From NCBI RefSeq assembly GCF_014639255.1, contig NZ_BMFV01000024.1:1-64000 (forward strand): a stretch of DNA of 64,000 nt, written 5' to 3'. How positions within the stretch are numbered: position 1 is the stretch's first letter; every line of letters begins with the position of its first letter. This stretch comes from Pullulanibacillus pueri. GTDB lineage: Bacteria; Bacillota; Bacilli; Bacillales; Sporolactobacillaceae. The position numbers were made by a program, and so were the translations under genes. Positions 45,002 through 56,545 of this stretch are shown here, one piece after another. A model generated the notes under the pieces. The model saw nothing but the letters and a program-made list of their open reading frames with translations. It was not told where the DNA came from and searched no databases.

Positions 45002-46237
45002 TTGAAAAAGAGTTGGAATGAAAAGTGGTTTGGCCATGTGACCGTGATTATAAAGGGGAGGTTAATCGAACCTTTTCTTAACCAAGCTGTTAGAGAAGGC
45101 ATCGAAATCTGGGATGTTAAACGGATAAACGAACAGAAAATAGAATGCGCCATCATGTTGAGGGATGTTAAAGCATTAAAACCTCTTTTAAAAAAGACGG
45201 AATGTCGAGTACATTTTAAAGACCGCTATGGGTTGCCTTTTGTTTTGCAAAGATTGATGTCACGGTCAGGCATTGTTATTGGCATCCTGCTAGCCTTTGC
45301 TATAATTTTTATTTTGTCCAATATGGTATGGGCTATTAATATTAATGGTGCGGATCCAAAGGTTGAACAAGAAATTCAGAGTATCTTGAAGAAGAAACAT
45401 ATACACGTCGGTTCTCTTGAATTCCTATTGCCCTCCCTTAACTCAATTGAAACTGAATTAAGTAGTCAATTAAATAAGGTGACGTGGGTTGGTGTGTCGA
45501 AACATGGGACAACCTATCGAATTGATGTTGTGCAAAAAGAGCTGCCAAAAAAGGAGAAAGAAACAGGACCAAGAGATTTAGTTGCGACGAAAGAAGGGAC
45601 AATCCAGAGGGTCTATGTGGAGAAGGGGCAATCCATGGTTGAACCAGATCAGGTTGTTCAAAAAGGTGACACCCTTGTTTCAGGGACCATTGGTAAGACA
45701 GAAGATCCAGGATTCGTTTCTGCAAAAGGTAAAGTGATTGCTGAGACTTGGTACCACTCGACGACAGAAGTTCCTTTAGATACTTCTTATCAAACTTATA
45801 CAGGCTCAACATATACCAAACACCAACTTACTCTATTTGGCTGGGATGCACCCTTGTGGGGGCTTAAGAGCAAACCTTTTGATAAGTACAAAAAAGAAGT
45901 GAATCGAAAAAAACTCCATTTCTTATTTTGGGACTTGCCGATAAGTTATAAAAAAACGGAGTATAGAGAATATGATAAAACAAGCCGCCCTTTAACGGAG
46001 ACGGAAGCTTTGACTATTGGTAAAACTGATGCGAAAAACCATCTATTGGCTGGCCTTCCTGAGGGTTCAAAAGTCATTAACGAAAAGGTGAGAACAAAAA
46101 GAATCAAAGATGGAAAACTGATGCTAACCATCTTTTTTACTGTTCATGAGGACATTGCGGAGCCAAGATCCTTTCTACCAAAGGAAAGAAAGAAGGAAAT
46201 CGAGAAGAAAAATGAGGAAGAAGAGGAATCTCAATAG
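45002..46237 (+). CDS. yqfD: Sporulation protein YqfD
   Basis: A 411-aa protein with an N-terminal soluble region, one membrane helix at about residues 90-112 (IVIGILLAFAIIFILSNMVW) and a large C-terminal extracytoplasmic part starting ININGADPKVEQEI. A charged Lys/Glu tail ends it. TTG start after GAGGTGATAGGAA. It is paired with yqfC; its exact role in sporulation is unclear. Confidence 0.93.
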   Translation: MKKSWNEKWFGHVTVIIKGRLIEPFLNQAVREGIEIWDVKRINEQKIECAIMLRDVKALKPLLKKTECRVHFKDRYGLPFVLQRLMSRSGIVIGILLAFAIIFILSNMVWAININGADPKVEQEIQSILKKKHIHVGSLEFLLPSLNSIETELSSQLNKVTWVGVSKHGTTYRIDVVQKELPKKEKETGPRDLVATKEGTIQRVYVEKGQSMVEPDQVVQKGDTLVSGTIGKTEDPGFVSAKGKVIAETWYHSTTEVPLDTSYQTYTGSTYTKHQLTLFGWDAPLWGLKSKPFDKYKKEVNRKKLHFLFWDLPISYKKTEYREYDKTSRPLTETEALTIGKTDAKNHLLAGLPEGSKVINEKVRTKRIKDGKLMLTIFFTVHEDIAEPRSFLPKERKKEIEKKNEEEEESQ

Positions 46238-46249
46238 TTTGCCGATGAC

Positions 46250-46279
46250 GAACAGCCCAAGAGTGGTTGTTCTTTTTTT
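46250..46279 (+). terminator. Terminator after yqfD
   Basis: GAACAGCC (46250-46257) pairs with GGTTGTTC (46265-46272), then TTTTTTA. Confidence 0.85.
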
Positions 46280-46506
46280 AGAAGAAATTTTGGTCAGCAA
46301 ATAGGTGTTGTCTCCACTTCAGGCGCCAGGTTTATTCTAACGGTCTACGAAGGGGACATCCCCCCTCGTAGCAAAACTTTTTTATTGGGACTTCGGAAGA
46401 GGTGATGCCATTTCTTGGTCTACTTAAAATTGAGGAAAAATGGAATTAAGCTTTAGGAATATGGTACACTAATGGCAAGACCCTATTAAATAATCAAGGA
46501 GACTGA

Positions 46507-47475
46507 TTGAATTTGTCAGAAAACCTTTTAGAAACAATAAATTTCCAACTAGAGAATACGCATGAAGCCATCACCCTATTCGGACCGGGTGATGCTCATT
46601 TAAAAATGATTGAGGACAAGCTTGAGGTCTCTATTGTCACGCGTGGAGAAGAAGTATCTGTCTCAGGAACACCAAAGAACGTGAGCATTGTTGAAGCGGT
46701 TTTAAAAACCCTTTTAAGCCTCGTGAAAAAAGGCATCACTTTTGGTGAAAGAGATGTGATTTATGCGATACAGTTAGCTGAAGAAGGACGACTGGAAGCG
46801 CTTGACGGGTTATACGATGAAGAAATTACAACCAATGCTAAAGGCAAGCCAATCCGTGTGAAAACTCTTGGTCAGCGCAAATATGTCCAGGCGATGAAAA
46901 AGCATGATATGGTATTCGGTGTAGGTCCAGCGGGGACCGGCAAGACCTATTTAGCGGTTGTTTTAGCCGTTACTGCTCTTAAGGCTGGGAGAATCAAACG
47001 CATTGTTTTAACTCGGCCGGCTGTAGAAGCTGGTGAAAGCCTTGGGTTCCTCCCTGGAGACCTCAAAGAAAAGGTCGATCCTTATTTACGTCCTCTATAC
47101 GATGCTCTCCATGATGTTTTGGGAGTTGAGCATACTGCAAGACTTGTTGAACGTGGAACCATTGAGATTGCACCGCTTGCCTACATGCGTGGTCGGACTT
47201 TGGATGAAGCCTATGTTATTTTGGACGAAGCCCAAAATACGACCAATGAACAGATGAAGATGTTTTTGACTCGTTTAGGCTTTGGCTCAAAAATGATTAT
47301 TACAGGCGACATCACACAAGTAGACTTACCTAAAGGAAAAACCTCTGGGCTTAAAATCGCTTGCGATCATCTTGCGAATGTTAAAGGCGTCTCTATTGTT
47401 TTCCTTGAACGTGTTGATGTTGTTCGTCATCCGCTTGTTCAAAAAATAATACAAGCTTATGAAGAAGAGGTATAA
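46507..47475 (+). CDS. phoH: PhoH family ATPase
   Basis: A 322-aa P-loop protein (YqfE/PhoH). N-terminal KH-like region, Walker A GVGPAGTGKTYLAVVLA (about 139-155), Walker B YVILDEAQNTT. It starts the phoH-pgpH-ybeY run, consistent with a role in RNA metabolism with YbeY. TTG at 46507 with AAGGAG upstream; the second TTG (46513) is possible. Confidence 0.95.
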   Translation: MNLSENLLETINFQLENTHEAITLFGPGDAHLKMIEDKLEVSIVTRGEEVSVSGTPKNVSIVEAVLKTLLSLVKKGITFGERDVIYAIQLAEEGRLEALDGLYDEEITTNAKGKPIRVKTLGQRKYVQAMKKHDMVFGVGPAGTGKTYLAVVLAVTALKAGRIKRIVLTRPAVEAGESLGFLPGDLKEKVDPYLRPLYDALHDVLGVEHTARLVERGTIEIAPLAYMRGRTLDEAYVILDEAQNTTNEQMKMFLTRLGFGSKMIITGDITQVDLPKGKTSGLKIACDHLANVKGVSIVFLERVDVVRHPLVQKIIQAYEEEV

Positions 47476-47539
47476 ACATTTTTCTTATAGAGATTAAAGA
47501 GTAGAAATTGTTAAGAGCTAAAAGAAGAGGGGTCATGGA

Positions 47540-49729
47540 ATGAAGTTTAATGAGTGGTCCACTTATTGGCATAATCTAAAAAAACATTCAATATTTTCTT
47601 GGCTGGTTCTCATTGCTCTTGGGATTGTCATGTTTATCTCGATGCTTAAGGTTGCCGTTCCTGATAAATTAGATATCAAACTACATCAAATCGCCAAACA
47701 GGATATCCAGTCTCCAATTGAAGTGGTTGACAGAAAGGCGACAAATGATCTGCGCAAACAAGCTGTAGCTGAAGCACCAACCTCTTATGTTTATAATAAG
47801 GATGATGCTTTAATACAAGTCGAAAAGGCCAATGATCTTTTCAATGTTCTACAGGAAGTTCGCGATGATAATAACAAAAGTGACGAAGATAAGGATGATG
47901 CAACCTCTGATTCAGACAAAAAAAAAGACAGTAAACTGTCACTTGAGGATCAAATTAAACTTGTACATACAAAATTAAATGATGCCACGGATAATCAGTT
48001 ACCGGATGACACGATATCTAAGCTTTTAACTTTTTCGGAAGAAGATTTCTCTAGAACACGAGATATTACCAGTTCCACGATTTATGAAACAATGAGTAAT
48101 AAAATCAAGTGGAGTGATCTTAAAGACACTCAGGAAAAAGCAGTGGATTCCATTCCGACGTCCGTGATCTCCCAAAACATACATGATGTTTTGAATGACA
48201 TCCTTGTCCAATATATTGTCCCAAACTATGTTCTTGATGCAAAAACGACGAAGCGAAATAAAGAAGATGCTGAGAACACGATTGAACCCGTGGTTATAAG
48301 ACAAGGGGAGGTCATCGTAAAAAAAGGTGACCTCATCACACGAGATGTGATACATAAATTAGAGGTTGTCGGATTAATGGACAACCACTTTAATATTTTT
48401 CCTTTTGTTGGTTTAACTATGCTCGTGCTCTTTCTAGTGGCGATGATCGCCGCAGAATTTAGGGTATTAAGCAGAAAAATTCCGACAGCGCCAAATGCGT
48501 ATCTGAGTTATTTGTGTATATTTGTGATGACGATGTTGATTCTTTATCTTGGAAGTTGGCTTCAAGCCACGCCTTTGGATCATCTTGATTTAGTGATTCC
48601 CATCGCCTCTGGATCTTTGCTTATTACGATGCTACTGAATAAACGATTAAGTATGATATCAAGTATCGTGTTTGCCATATGCGGAGGGTTTATCTTTGAT
48701 ACAGCAGGGCTTTCGTCAGCCACCTTCGATTATGAAATGGCCCTGTACATTTTATTCTCATGTTTAGCCGGAGTTTTCCTTGTTCGCAAAGATCATGCAC
48801 GTCCAAAATTTTTGCAGATTGGATGTTTTATTTCCGCTATCAATATTCTAAGTGTTCTTTTGCTTGTTTTTATAAAAAACGGCAACCTGAATTTTGTGAA
48901 CGTGGGAATGGAGGCGGGCTTTGCTCTACTCTCAGGCTTTTTGTCAATTATTTTAACGATAGGACTTCTTCCGTTTTTTGAAGCGACCTTCCGTCTCTTG
49001 TCGCCCATGAAGCTGATTGAGTTATCGAATCCTAACCATCCATTACTCAGAAAAATATTGCTAGAAGCCCCGGGAACTTATCACCATAGTGTTATGGTTG
49101 CGAATCTAGCAGAACGAGCTTGTGAGGTAATTGGGGCCAATGGTCTCCTCGCACGGGTGGCTGCTTATTATCATGATATTGGGAAAACCAAACGTCCCCG
49201 CTTTTTTATTGAAAATCAATTTAATGGGGTCAATCCCCATGATCGAATATCTCCTCAGTTGAGCCGAACGGTGATTATCGCTCACCCCTATGATGGTGCG
49301 AAGATATTAAGAGAGCATAAACTTCCACGTGAGATTATTGATATAGCCGAGCAACATCACGGGACAACCTTACTTAAATATTTTTATTATAAAGCTAAGG
49401 AAGAAATGGGAGATGTCATACTGGAGGAAGAGTTTCGTTATCCAGGACCAAAAGCCCAAACGAAAGAAGCCGCGGTGGTTGAACTGGCAGACAGCATTGA
49501 GGCGGCAGTACGTTCCATGGCTAAGCAAACACCTGAAAAAATCGAGAAACTTGTGCAAAATATCTTTAATGACCGATTGGAAGATGGTCAATTTGATGAC
49601 TGTGATATTACAATGAAAGAGCTCCATGCTGTTCGAACGTCAATTATTGAAACGTTAAATGGTATTTTTCATTCTCGAATTGAATATCCAGAAGAGGCAA
49701 AGAAAGAAAAAGATAAGAAATCCGTCTAA
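47540..49729 (+). CDS. pgpH: PgpH (YqfF), c-di-AMP phosphodiesterase with 7TM-HD layout
   Basis: A 729-aa membrane phosphodiesterase. It has an N-terminal helix (about 18-36), an extracytoplasmic 7TMR-HDED domain to about 275, seven membrane helices (about 280-470) and a cytoplasmic HD domain with GTYHHSVMVANLAERA, AAYYHDIGKTKRP and EQHHGT. It hydrolyses c-di-AMP to pApA. A low-complexity acidic insert lies at about 112-136 (DEDKDDATSDSDKKKD). AGAGGGG precedes the ATG. Confidence 0.95.
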   Translation: MKFNEWSTYWHNLKKHSIFSWLVLIALGIVMFISMLKVAVPDKLDIKLHQIAKQDIQSPIEVVDRKATNDLRKQAVAEAPTSYVYNKDDALIQVEKANDLFNVLQEVRDDNNKSDEDKDDATSDSDKKKDSKLSLEDQIKLVHTKLNDATDNQLPDDTISKLLTFSEEDFSRTRDITSSTIYETMSNKIKWSDLKDTQEKAVDSIPTSVISQNIHDVLNDILVQYIVPNYVLDAKTTKRNKEDAENTIEPVVIRQGEVIVKKGDLITRDVIHKLEVVGLMDNHFNIFPFVGLTMLVLFLVAMIAAEFRVLSRKIPTAPNAYLSYLCIFVMTMLILYLGSWLQATPLDHLDLVIPIASGSLLITMLLNKRLSMISSIVFAICGGFIFDTAGLSSATFDYEMALYILFSCLAGVFLVRKDHARPKFLQIGCFISAINILSVLLLVFIKNGNLNFVNVGMEAGFALLSGFLSIILTIGLLPFFEATFRLLSPMKLIELSNPNHPLLRKILLEAPGTYHHSVMVANLAERACEVIGANGLLARVAAYYHDIGKTKRPRFFIENQFNGVNPHDRISPQLSRTVIIAHPYDGAKILREHKLPREIIDIAEQHHGTTLLKYFYYKAKEEMGDVILEEEFRYPGPKAQTKEAAVVELADSIEAAVRSMAKQTPEKIEKLVQNIFNDRLEDGQFDDCDITMKELHAVRTSIIETLNGIFHSRIEYPEEAKKEKDKKSV

Positions 49730-49789
49730 CCGGTTTAAACGTCATGAGGCTAACTTTCAATAGCCTTGTAGGAACAGGAGGAAAGGTCC

Positions 49790-50260
49790 TTGCCTTTAAC
49801 CATTGATTACAATAATGAACAAAATTTATTAAAGCCTTCTTATTTTGAAATGCTCACCGGTTTACTCAATCATGCTGCAGAGCAATTAAATATCGGTGAA
49901 GCAGAACTTTCATTAACTTTCGTAGATAACGAAACCATTCAAGACATTAATCATCGTTATCGGGATAAAAATCAGCCTACAGATGTGATCTCCTTTGCTT
50001 TAGAAGAAAAGGGGCCAGATGAAATTGAGATTGTTGGAGAAGATGTGCCAAGAATTCTTGGTGATGTGATTATTTCGATTCCAAAAGTTGAAGAACAAGC
50101 AAGTGAACATGGACATTCCTTTGAAAGGGAGCTCGGATTTTTGGCTGTCCACGGCTTACTTCATTTATTGGGATATGATCATATGACGAAAGAAGAGGAA
50201 GAGCAAATGTTCTCATTACAGGAGGATATTTTGTCCTCTTATGGCTTGAAAAGGGGATAA
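49790..50260 (+). CDS. ybeY: rRNA maturation factor / endoribonuclease YbeY
   Basis: A 156-aa zinc metalloprotein with HGLLHLLGYDH (HxxxHxxxxxH). It acts in 16S rRNA 3' processing and ribosome quality control. TTG start after AGGAGGAAAGGTCC. Confidence 0.97.
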   Translation: MPLTIDYNNEQNLLKPSYFEMLTGLLNHAAEQLNIGEAELSLTFVDNETIQDINHRYRDKNQPTDVISFALEEKGPDEIEIVGEDVPRILGDVIISIPKVEEQASEHGHSFERELGFLAVHGLLHLLGYDHMTKEEEEQMFSLQEDILSSYGLKRG

Positions 50261-50264
50261 TCTT

Positions 50265-51956
<1,692 letters not shown>

Positions 51957-52062
51957 GCCAACATCGACCGTAATTTACATAATTTCCTTATCATGTTTTC
52001 CTCAAAAAAGAGAATCCTAATGGTTATAGGATAATCATAAAGTGAGAAAGGTGGTTAATCCC

Positions 52063-52197
52063 ATGTTAGATTTCACATGGAAAGTCTTTTGCATGACTGG
52101 TAATGTTGACACCTACCTGCTTTATAAAGAAGTAGAAAATGATGGAGATTTTGAGAAGGAAGAGGAAGAACCGCAAAATGAACAGCCCACACACTAA
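52063..52197 (+). CDS. yqzL: YqzL family small protein
   Basis: A 44-aa protein: LDFTWKVFCMTGNVDTYLLY then an acidic tail. It matches YqzL, found between era and recO in B. subtilis. GAAAGGTGG precedes the ATG. The function is unknown. Confidence 0.9.
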   Translation: MLDFTWKVFCMTGNVDTYLLYKEVENDGDFEKEEEEPQNEQPTH

Positions 52198-52212
52198 TGG
52201 CGGGTGAACTGT

Positions 52213-52953
52213 GTGTTAAATAAGTCGGAAGGTATTGTTATTCATACGACGGATTATGGGGAAACCAACAGAATTGTAACATTATATACAAAAGAATATG
52301 GTAAGATTGGTGTCATGGCTCGTGGCGCTAAAAAGCCGCGAAGTAAACTTTCAGCAGGCACACAATTTCTAACTTATGGACATTATTTGTTTAATAAAGG
52401 GAGGGGTCTGGGGACGCTTCATCAAGCGGATCCCTTAGACGCCTTCAGATACATAAAAGCGGATATTGTACCCATGGCATATGCCAGTTATATTGTAGAT
52501 GTCATTCATAAGCTGTCAGAGAAGGATACCAATAACCCTTTTCTTTATGATTGGGTTTTTCAAATTTTAAAAGCTATGGATGGTGGTCAAGACCCCCAAG
52601 TCTTGACCTTTATATATGAAATCAAATTGTTGCCATTGTTAGGCATAGAGGCTGAGGTAGATTGTTGTGTTCATTGTGGAAGGCCTGATTCGCTTAGCGG
52701 CTTTTCGGTTGAACAGGGGGGTGTGCTTTGTCAAAACTGCATAATTAACGACCCTCGAGCAATCCCTTTAACCTCTATAGCCGTAAAATTACTAAGAATG
52801 TTTAAACATATTGATTTTCATCGCATTGGAAAAATCGAATTAAAAAAAGAAACAAGAGCGCAAATCAAATCGGTCATTAATGCTTATTATGATGCCTATT
52901 CTGGTTTAAATCTTAAAACCAAAAGATTTATCGAACAAATCGAAAACCTATAA
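52213..52953 (+). CDS. recO: DNA repair protein RecO
   Basis: A 246-aa RecO: N-terminal OB fold (EGIVIHTTDYGETNRIVTLY, GKIGVMARGAKK) and a C-terminal helical domain with a CxxC zinc site (CVHCGRPDSL, CQNC). It loads RecA on SSB-coated DNA. GTG 52213 after GGCGGGTG is preferred; GTG 52204 is also in frame. Confidence 0.95.
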   Translation: MLNKSEGIVIHTTDYGETNRIVTLYTKEYGKIGVMARGAKKPRSKLSAGTQFLTYGHYLFNKGRGLGTLHQADPLDAFRYIKADIVPMAYASYIVDVIHKLSEKDTNNPFLYDWVFQILKAMDGGQDPQVLTFIYEIKLLPLLGIEAEVDCCVHCGRPDSLSGFSVEQGGVLCQNCIINDPRAIPLTSIAVKLLRMFKHIDFHRIGKIELKKETRAQIKSVINAYYDAYSGLNLKTKRFIEQIENL

Positions 52954-52961
52954 TTAAGTGT

Positions 52962-52999
52962 AGTGAACTCTTGCTCTCCTTGAGCAGGGGTTTTTCACT
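52962..52999 (+). terminator. Terminator after recO
   Basis: Inner stem CTTGCTC/GAGCAGG followed by GGTTTTT, and outer arms AGTGAA/TTCACT. Confidence 0.65.
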
Positions 53000-53194
53000 T
53001 GAAATAAAGGGATTCTAGACATCGGTGTAAAAATATAAAGAAAGAGCCTTTAAGCATGAGCCTTATTGGGGAGGATGAATAATTAAACGGCCTCACAGTT
53101 GGAACGAGAGAATCCGAAAAAAGAAGGAGTACAAAATCAATAGGATGATTTGTACAAGGACCATTATGAATTGATTAAAAGAGAGGATTTGAAA

Positions 53195-54007
53195 ATGGAT
53201 AAGCATCTAATTTACGTTGTGTCTGACTCTGTTGGCGAGACAGCAGAACTGGTGGTTAAGGCAGCTGTCAGTCAATTTCAACTTCCTACGATTGAAATTG
53301 AACGCATTCCTTATGTCAATGATGAAAAGACGATTAATGAAATTGTAGCAGCGGCGAAAGAGAATAACGCGATAATTGCTTTCACGCTTGTCGTGCCAGA
53401 ATCTAAAGACTATCTGATACAAAAGGCAATAGCATCCGATGTCGAATACATAGATATTATTGGTCCAGCAATTAACAAAATGGAAAAGGCCTTCCAAGTC
53501 AATCCTAAATATAAACCAGGTTTGGTTCATAAACTTGATGAGGATTATTTCAGAAGGGTAGAAGCGATCGAGTTTGCAGTAAAATATGATGATGGTCGAG
53601 ACCCTAAAGGAATATTGCGAGCCGACATTGTTCTCATCGGTGTTTCTCGGACATCTAAAACGCCTCTATCGCAATATTTAGCTCTAAAACGGTTTCGAGT
53701 GGCCAACGTGCCTATCGTCCCAGAAATTGATCCGCCACAAGAGCTTTTTAAGGTAGATCCTCATAAATGTTTTGGTCTGCGCATTAAACCTGATCAATTG
53801 AATCACATTCGAAAAGAGCGTTTAAAGGCGCTGGGATTAAATGCTGATGCAAGCTATGCTAAGTTGGATAGAATTGAAAAAGAGCTCATCTATTTTGAAA
53901 AAATTATTCAAAGGATTGGCTGTGAAGTTATTGAAGTTTCTAATCGCGCTGTTGAAGAAACTGCGAATATTGTCATGGAATTGCTCTACAAATCGCAAAA
54001 ACGGTAA
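53195..54007 (+). CDS. yqfL: Pyruvate, phosphate dikinase regulatory protein / kinase (DUF299)
   Basis: A 270-aa bifunctional kinase/Pi-dependent phosphorylase family protein. P-loop [15 protein letters not shown] (about 151-165), N-terminal [12 protein letters not shown]. It inactivates and reactivates PPDK. ATG 53195 follows GAGAGG. In B. subtilis ccpN precedes it; here it does not. The PPDK gene is not in the window. Confidence 0.94.
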   Translation: MDKHLIYVVSDSVGETAELVVKAAVSQFQLPTIEIERIPYVNDEKTINEIVAAAKENNAIIAFTLVVPESKDYLIQKAIASDVEYIDIIGPAINKMEKAFQVNPKYKPGLVHKLDEDYFRRVEAIEFAVKYDDGRDPKGILRADIVLIGVSRTSKTPLSQYLALKRFRVANVPIVPEIDPPQELFKVDPHKCFGLRIKPDQLNHIRKERLKALGLNADASYAKLDRIEKELIYFEKIIQRIGCEVIEVSNRAVEETANIVMELLYKSQKR

Positions 54008-54034
54008 AATATACGAGAAAAGAGCAAAAAAGTG

Positions 54035-54068
54035 TTGAATCTTACGTTTTTAATGTATTATAATACAT
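54035..54068 (+). promoter_or_regulatory. Promoter with palindromic operator-like -10 region before yqxD-dnaG-sigA
   Basis: TTGAAT (54035-54040), an 18-base spacer, TATAAT (54059-54064). The perfect 16-bp palindrome ATGTATTATAATACAT (54053-54068) covers the -10. Confidence 0.6.
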
Positions 54069-54185
54069 ATTTGTGATAAAAATAACGAATAGATTATTTT
54101 TCGAACAAGCATTCGACAAGTTTCGAAAAATTAAAACATGATATCCCTTGAAGGATTTTTGTAAGGAGATCGCGAATAAGTAATT

Positions 54186-54671
54186 ATGGTAGAAAAAGAC
54201 GAGAGAATTATAAAAAATGACAAAGACTTTAGCTTCTACCTGTTTGTTGATGCTGATGCATGTCCGGTGAAGGATGAAATTTCTGAAGTCGCAAGTGCAT
54301 ATAATATTGAAGTCACCTATGTCGCTTCTTACAATCATTATTCGAACCAAAAGAAAGGTCACTGGATAATGGTCGATCCTGATCGGGAGGCTGCTGATTT
54401 ATATATCGTTAATCATGTCAGAACAGGTGATGTTGTTGTGACATGGGATATGGGTCTGGCAGGGCTCTTGACGAATCGAGGGGTTTATGTCCTTACTCCA
54501 AACGGGAAGGAAATTGTTGAAGAGGATATGGCGGAAATTTTACATTTTCGTTATTTGGCAAAAATCGAGCGGATGGCGCATCGACATACAAAAGGCCCTA
54601 GGCCATTTACGAATGAAGATCGCAGCGCTTTTAAAAAGGCTTTGAAAAGATTGATCATGGCTCACGGCTAA
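54186..54671 (+). CDS. yqxD: YaiI/YqxD family protein (DUF188)
   Basis: A 161-aa protein with the conserved FVDADACPVKDEI (about 22-34), YNHYSNQKKG-like and DMGLAGLL motifs; PIN-like fold family of unproven function. ATG 54186; AAGGAG lies about 18 bases upstream, which is far. It begins the yqxD-dnaG-sigA group. Confidence 0.92.
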   Translation: MVEKDERIIKNDKDFSFYLFVDADACPVKDEISEVASAYNIEVTYVASYNHYSNQKKGHWIMVDPDREAADLYIVNHVRTGDVVVTWDMGLAGLLTNRGVYVLTPNGKEIVEEDMAEILHFRYLAKIERMAHRHTKGPRPFTNEDRSAFKKALKRLIMAHG

Positions 54672-54700
54672 TAATTTCAATGTGTAAAGGAGGGCTTATC

Positions 54701-56512
54701 GTGAGAATCGATGAGGAAACCATCGAAAAAGTGCGAAAGTCTCTGGACATTGTTGAGGTTGTTGGCGAATATGTTCAATTGAAGAGACAAGGGCGGGATA
54801 ATACCGGGCTTTGTCCGTTTCATAGTGAACGGACACCCTCATTCCATGTGTCACAAGATAAGCAACTGTATCATTGTTTTGGTTGTAAGGCTGGGGGCGA
54901 CATTTTTACGTTTATTCAGGAAATTGAAGGGATAGATTTTCCTGAAGCTATAGCTCTATTGGCTGACAAAGCAGGCATTGTTTTACCTAATATGGACTAT
55001 AACCAGCAGAATCCATTAAAGAATGATAATACGAAGACATTATATCATGGAATGGAACTGTTATCCAAATTTTATCAGTATTTGTTATTGGATTCACGCT
55101 ATGGCCGGGCAGCCCAAAGCTATTTAAAGGAACGTCACTTCGACCCTGAGACTATTAAAACGTTTCAAATAGGGTATGCTGTAGATTCTTGGGAAACAGC
55201 CGCTAAATTCCTAATTAAAAGGAAGTTTTCTCCTGAACAATTTGCTGAAATTGGATTATTGTTAAAGCGAGAATTTGATGGCAAGTTTTATGATCGTTTT
55301 CGCCACCGCGTGATGTTTCCGATCCATGATCAGCGTGGTCGAACTGTTGCTTTTGCAGGAAGGGTTTTAGACAACCAAAAGCCTAAATACTTGAACAGCC
55401 CTGAATCTCAGGTGTTTCATAAGGGTAAAATACTATATGGTTATCATCTTGCCCGGGCGACCATTAAACAGTTAAGTGAAGTGATTTTGTTTGAGGGCTA
55501 TGTTGATGTCATTAAGGCTCATCAAGCAGGTATCAAAAACGCCGTAGCTTCCATGGGGACGTCTTTGACATCAGAACAAGTCAGTTTATTATCACGAAAT
55601 ACGGAGAACATTATTATTTGCTATGATTCGGACCAGGCTGGAACTGAAGCTGCTTTTCGAGCAGCGGAGATGCTCAAAAGTTTTAATGGATCGATAAAAA
55701 TAGCAAGAATGCCTCAGGGTATGGACCCCGATGACTACATTGATCGTTATGGCGGTGAACATTTCCGAAATAATGTATTAGGGGCCAGTTTAACTATTAT
55801 GGCGTTTAAAATGCAATACCTTCGATACGGAAAAAATTTAAATGATGAAGGAGAAAGGCTCCGCTATATCGAAAGAGTATTACATGAGATTGCAAAACTA
55901 AAAAAGGCTGTGGAGCGAGATCACTATTTACGCCAATTATCTGATGAGTTTTCTATTTCCCTTGATGCTTTAAAACAGCAGCAATACCAAATTTATCGTA
56001 ATGAAAAACAACAACATGATTCTCATAATCAAACAAAACCGAATACGATAAACAGTCGTTTATTACCCAAAAACAGAACGCTATTCCCAGCTTATCAAAT
56101 GGCAGAGCGTCGCCTTTTGGCACATATGATGCACGATGCAGATGTTGCCGAACAAGTTCAAGAGCGATTAGGCGGAGCGTTTAATAGTGATATTCATCAA
56201 GCTTTAGCGGCATACTTATATGGGTTTTATTCAGAAGGGCGATCAGCGGATGTGTCGACCTTTATCCATACGATAAAAGATCGAGAACTCAAGTCAGCTG
56301 CAACAGAGATTGCAATGATGTCAGTGAATACTGATGTCTCACCTCAGGAAATAGACGACTATATTGATCAAGTGCATAAGCACGCGAAGAAAGTGGAAAT
56401 AGAGAATAAAGAAAAAGAAAAGAAAGACGCTGAAAGAAACCAAGACTTTGACAAAGCTGCCCATATTCTCGCTGAGATTATCTCAATGAAAAAACAGCTT
56501 GAAAACCGTTGA
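54701..56512 (+). CDS. dnaG: DNA primase
   Basis: A 603-aa primase: CHC2 zinc finger (GLCPFHSERTPSFHV, YHCFGCKAGGD), TOPRIM core (LFEGYVDVIKAHQAG, IICYDSDQAGTEAA) and C-terminal helicase-binding domain. GTG 54701 after AAAGGAGGG gives the B. subtilis length. sigA follows. Confidence 0.97.
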   Translation: MRIDEETIEKVRKSLDIVEVVGEYVQLKRQGRDNTGLCPFHSERTPSFHVSQDKQLYHCFGCKAGGDIFTFIQEIEGIDFPEAIALLADKAGIVLPNMDYNQQNPLKNDNTKTLYHGMELLSKFYQYLLLDSRYGRAAQSYLKERHFDPETIKTFQIGYAVDSWETAAKFLIKRKFSPEQFAEIGLLLKREFDGKFYDRFRHRVMFPIHDQRGRTVAFAGRVLDNQKPKYLNSPESQVFHKGKILYGYHLARATIKQLSEVILFEGYVDVIKAHQAGIKNAVASMGTSLTSEQVSLLSRNTENIIICYDSDQAGTEAAFRAAEMLKSFNGSIKIARMPQGMDPDDYIDRYGGEHFRNNVLGASLTIMAFKMQYLRYGKNLNDEGERLRYIERVLHEIAKLKKAVERDHYLRQLSDEFSISLDALKQQQYQIYRNEKQQHDSHNQTKPNTINSRLLPKNRTLFPAYQMAERRLLAHMMHDADVAEQVQERLGGAFNSDIHQALAAYLYGFYSEGRSADVSTFIHTIKDRELKSAATEIAMMSVNTDVSPQEIDDYIDQVHKHAKKVEIENKEKEKKDAERNQDFDKAAHILAEIISMKKQLENR

Positions 56513-56545
56513 AGGAATAACAGAGTTTGGAAGGAGGGGGATCAA

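Noticed and set aside
45438-45812. 124-codon ORF antisense to yqfD
   Set aside because: yqfD is a complete conserved gene; the antisense product looks like reversed composition.
53040-53130. Possible T-box remnant after loss of glyQS
   Set aside because: A TGGAACG-like string is present but no T-box core, specifier loop or antiterminator can be drawn.
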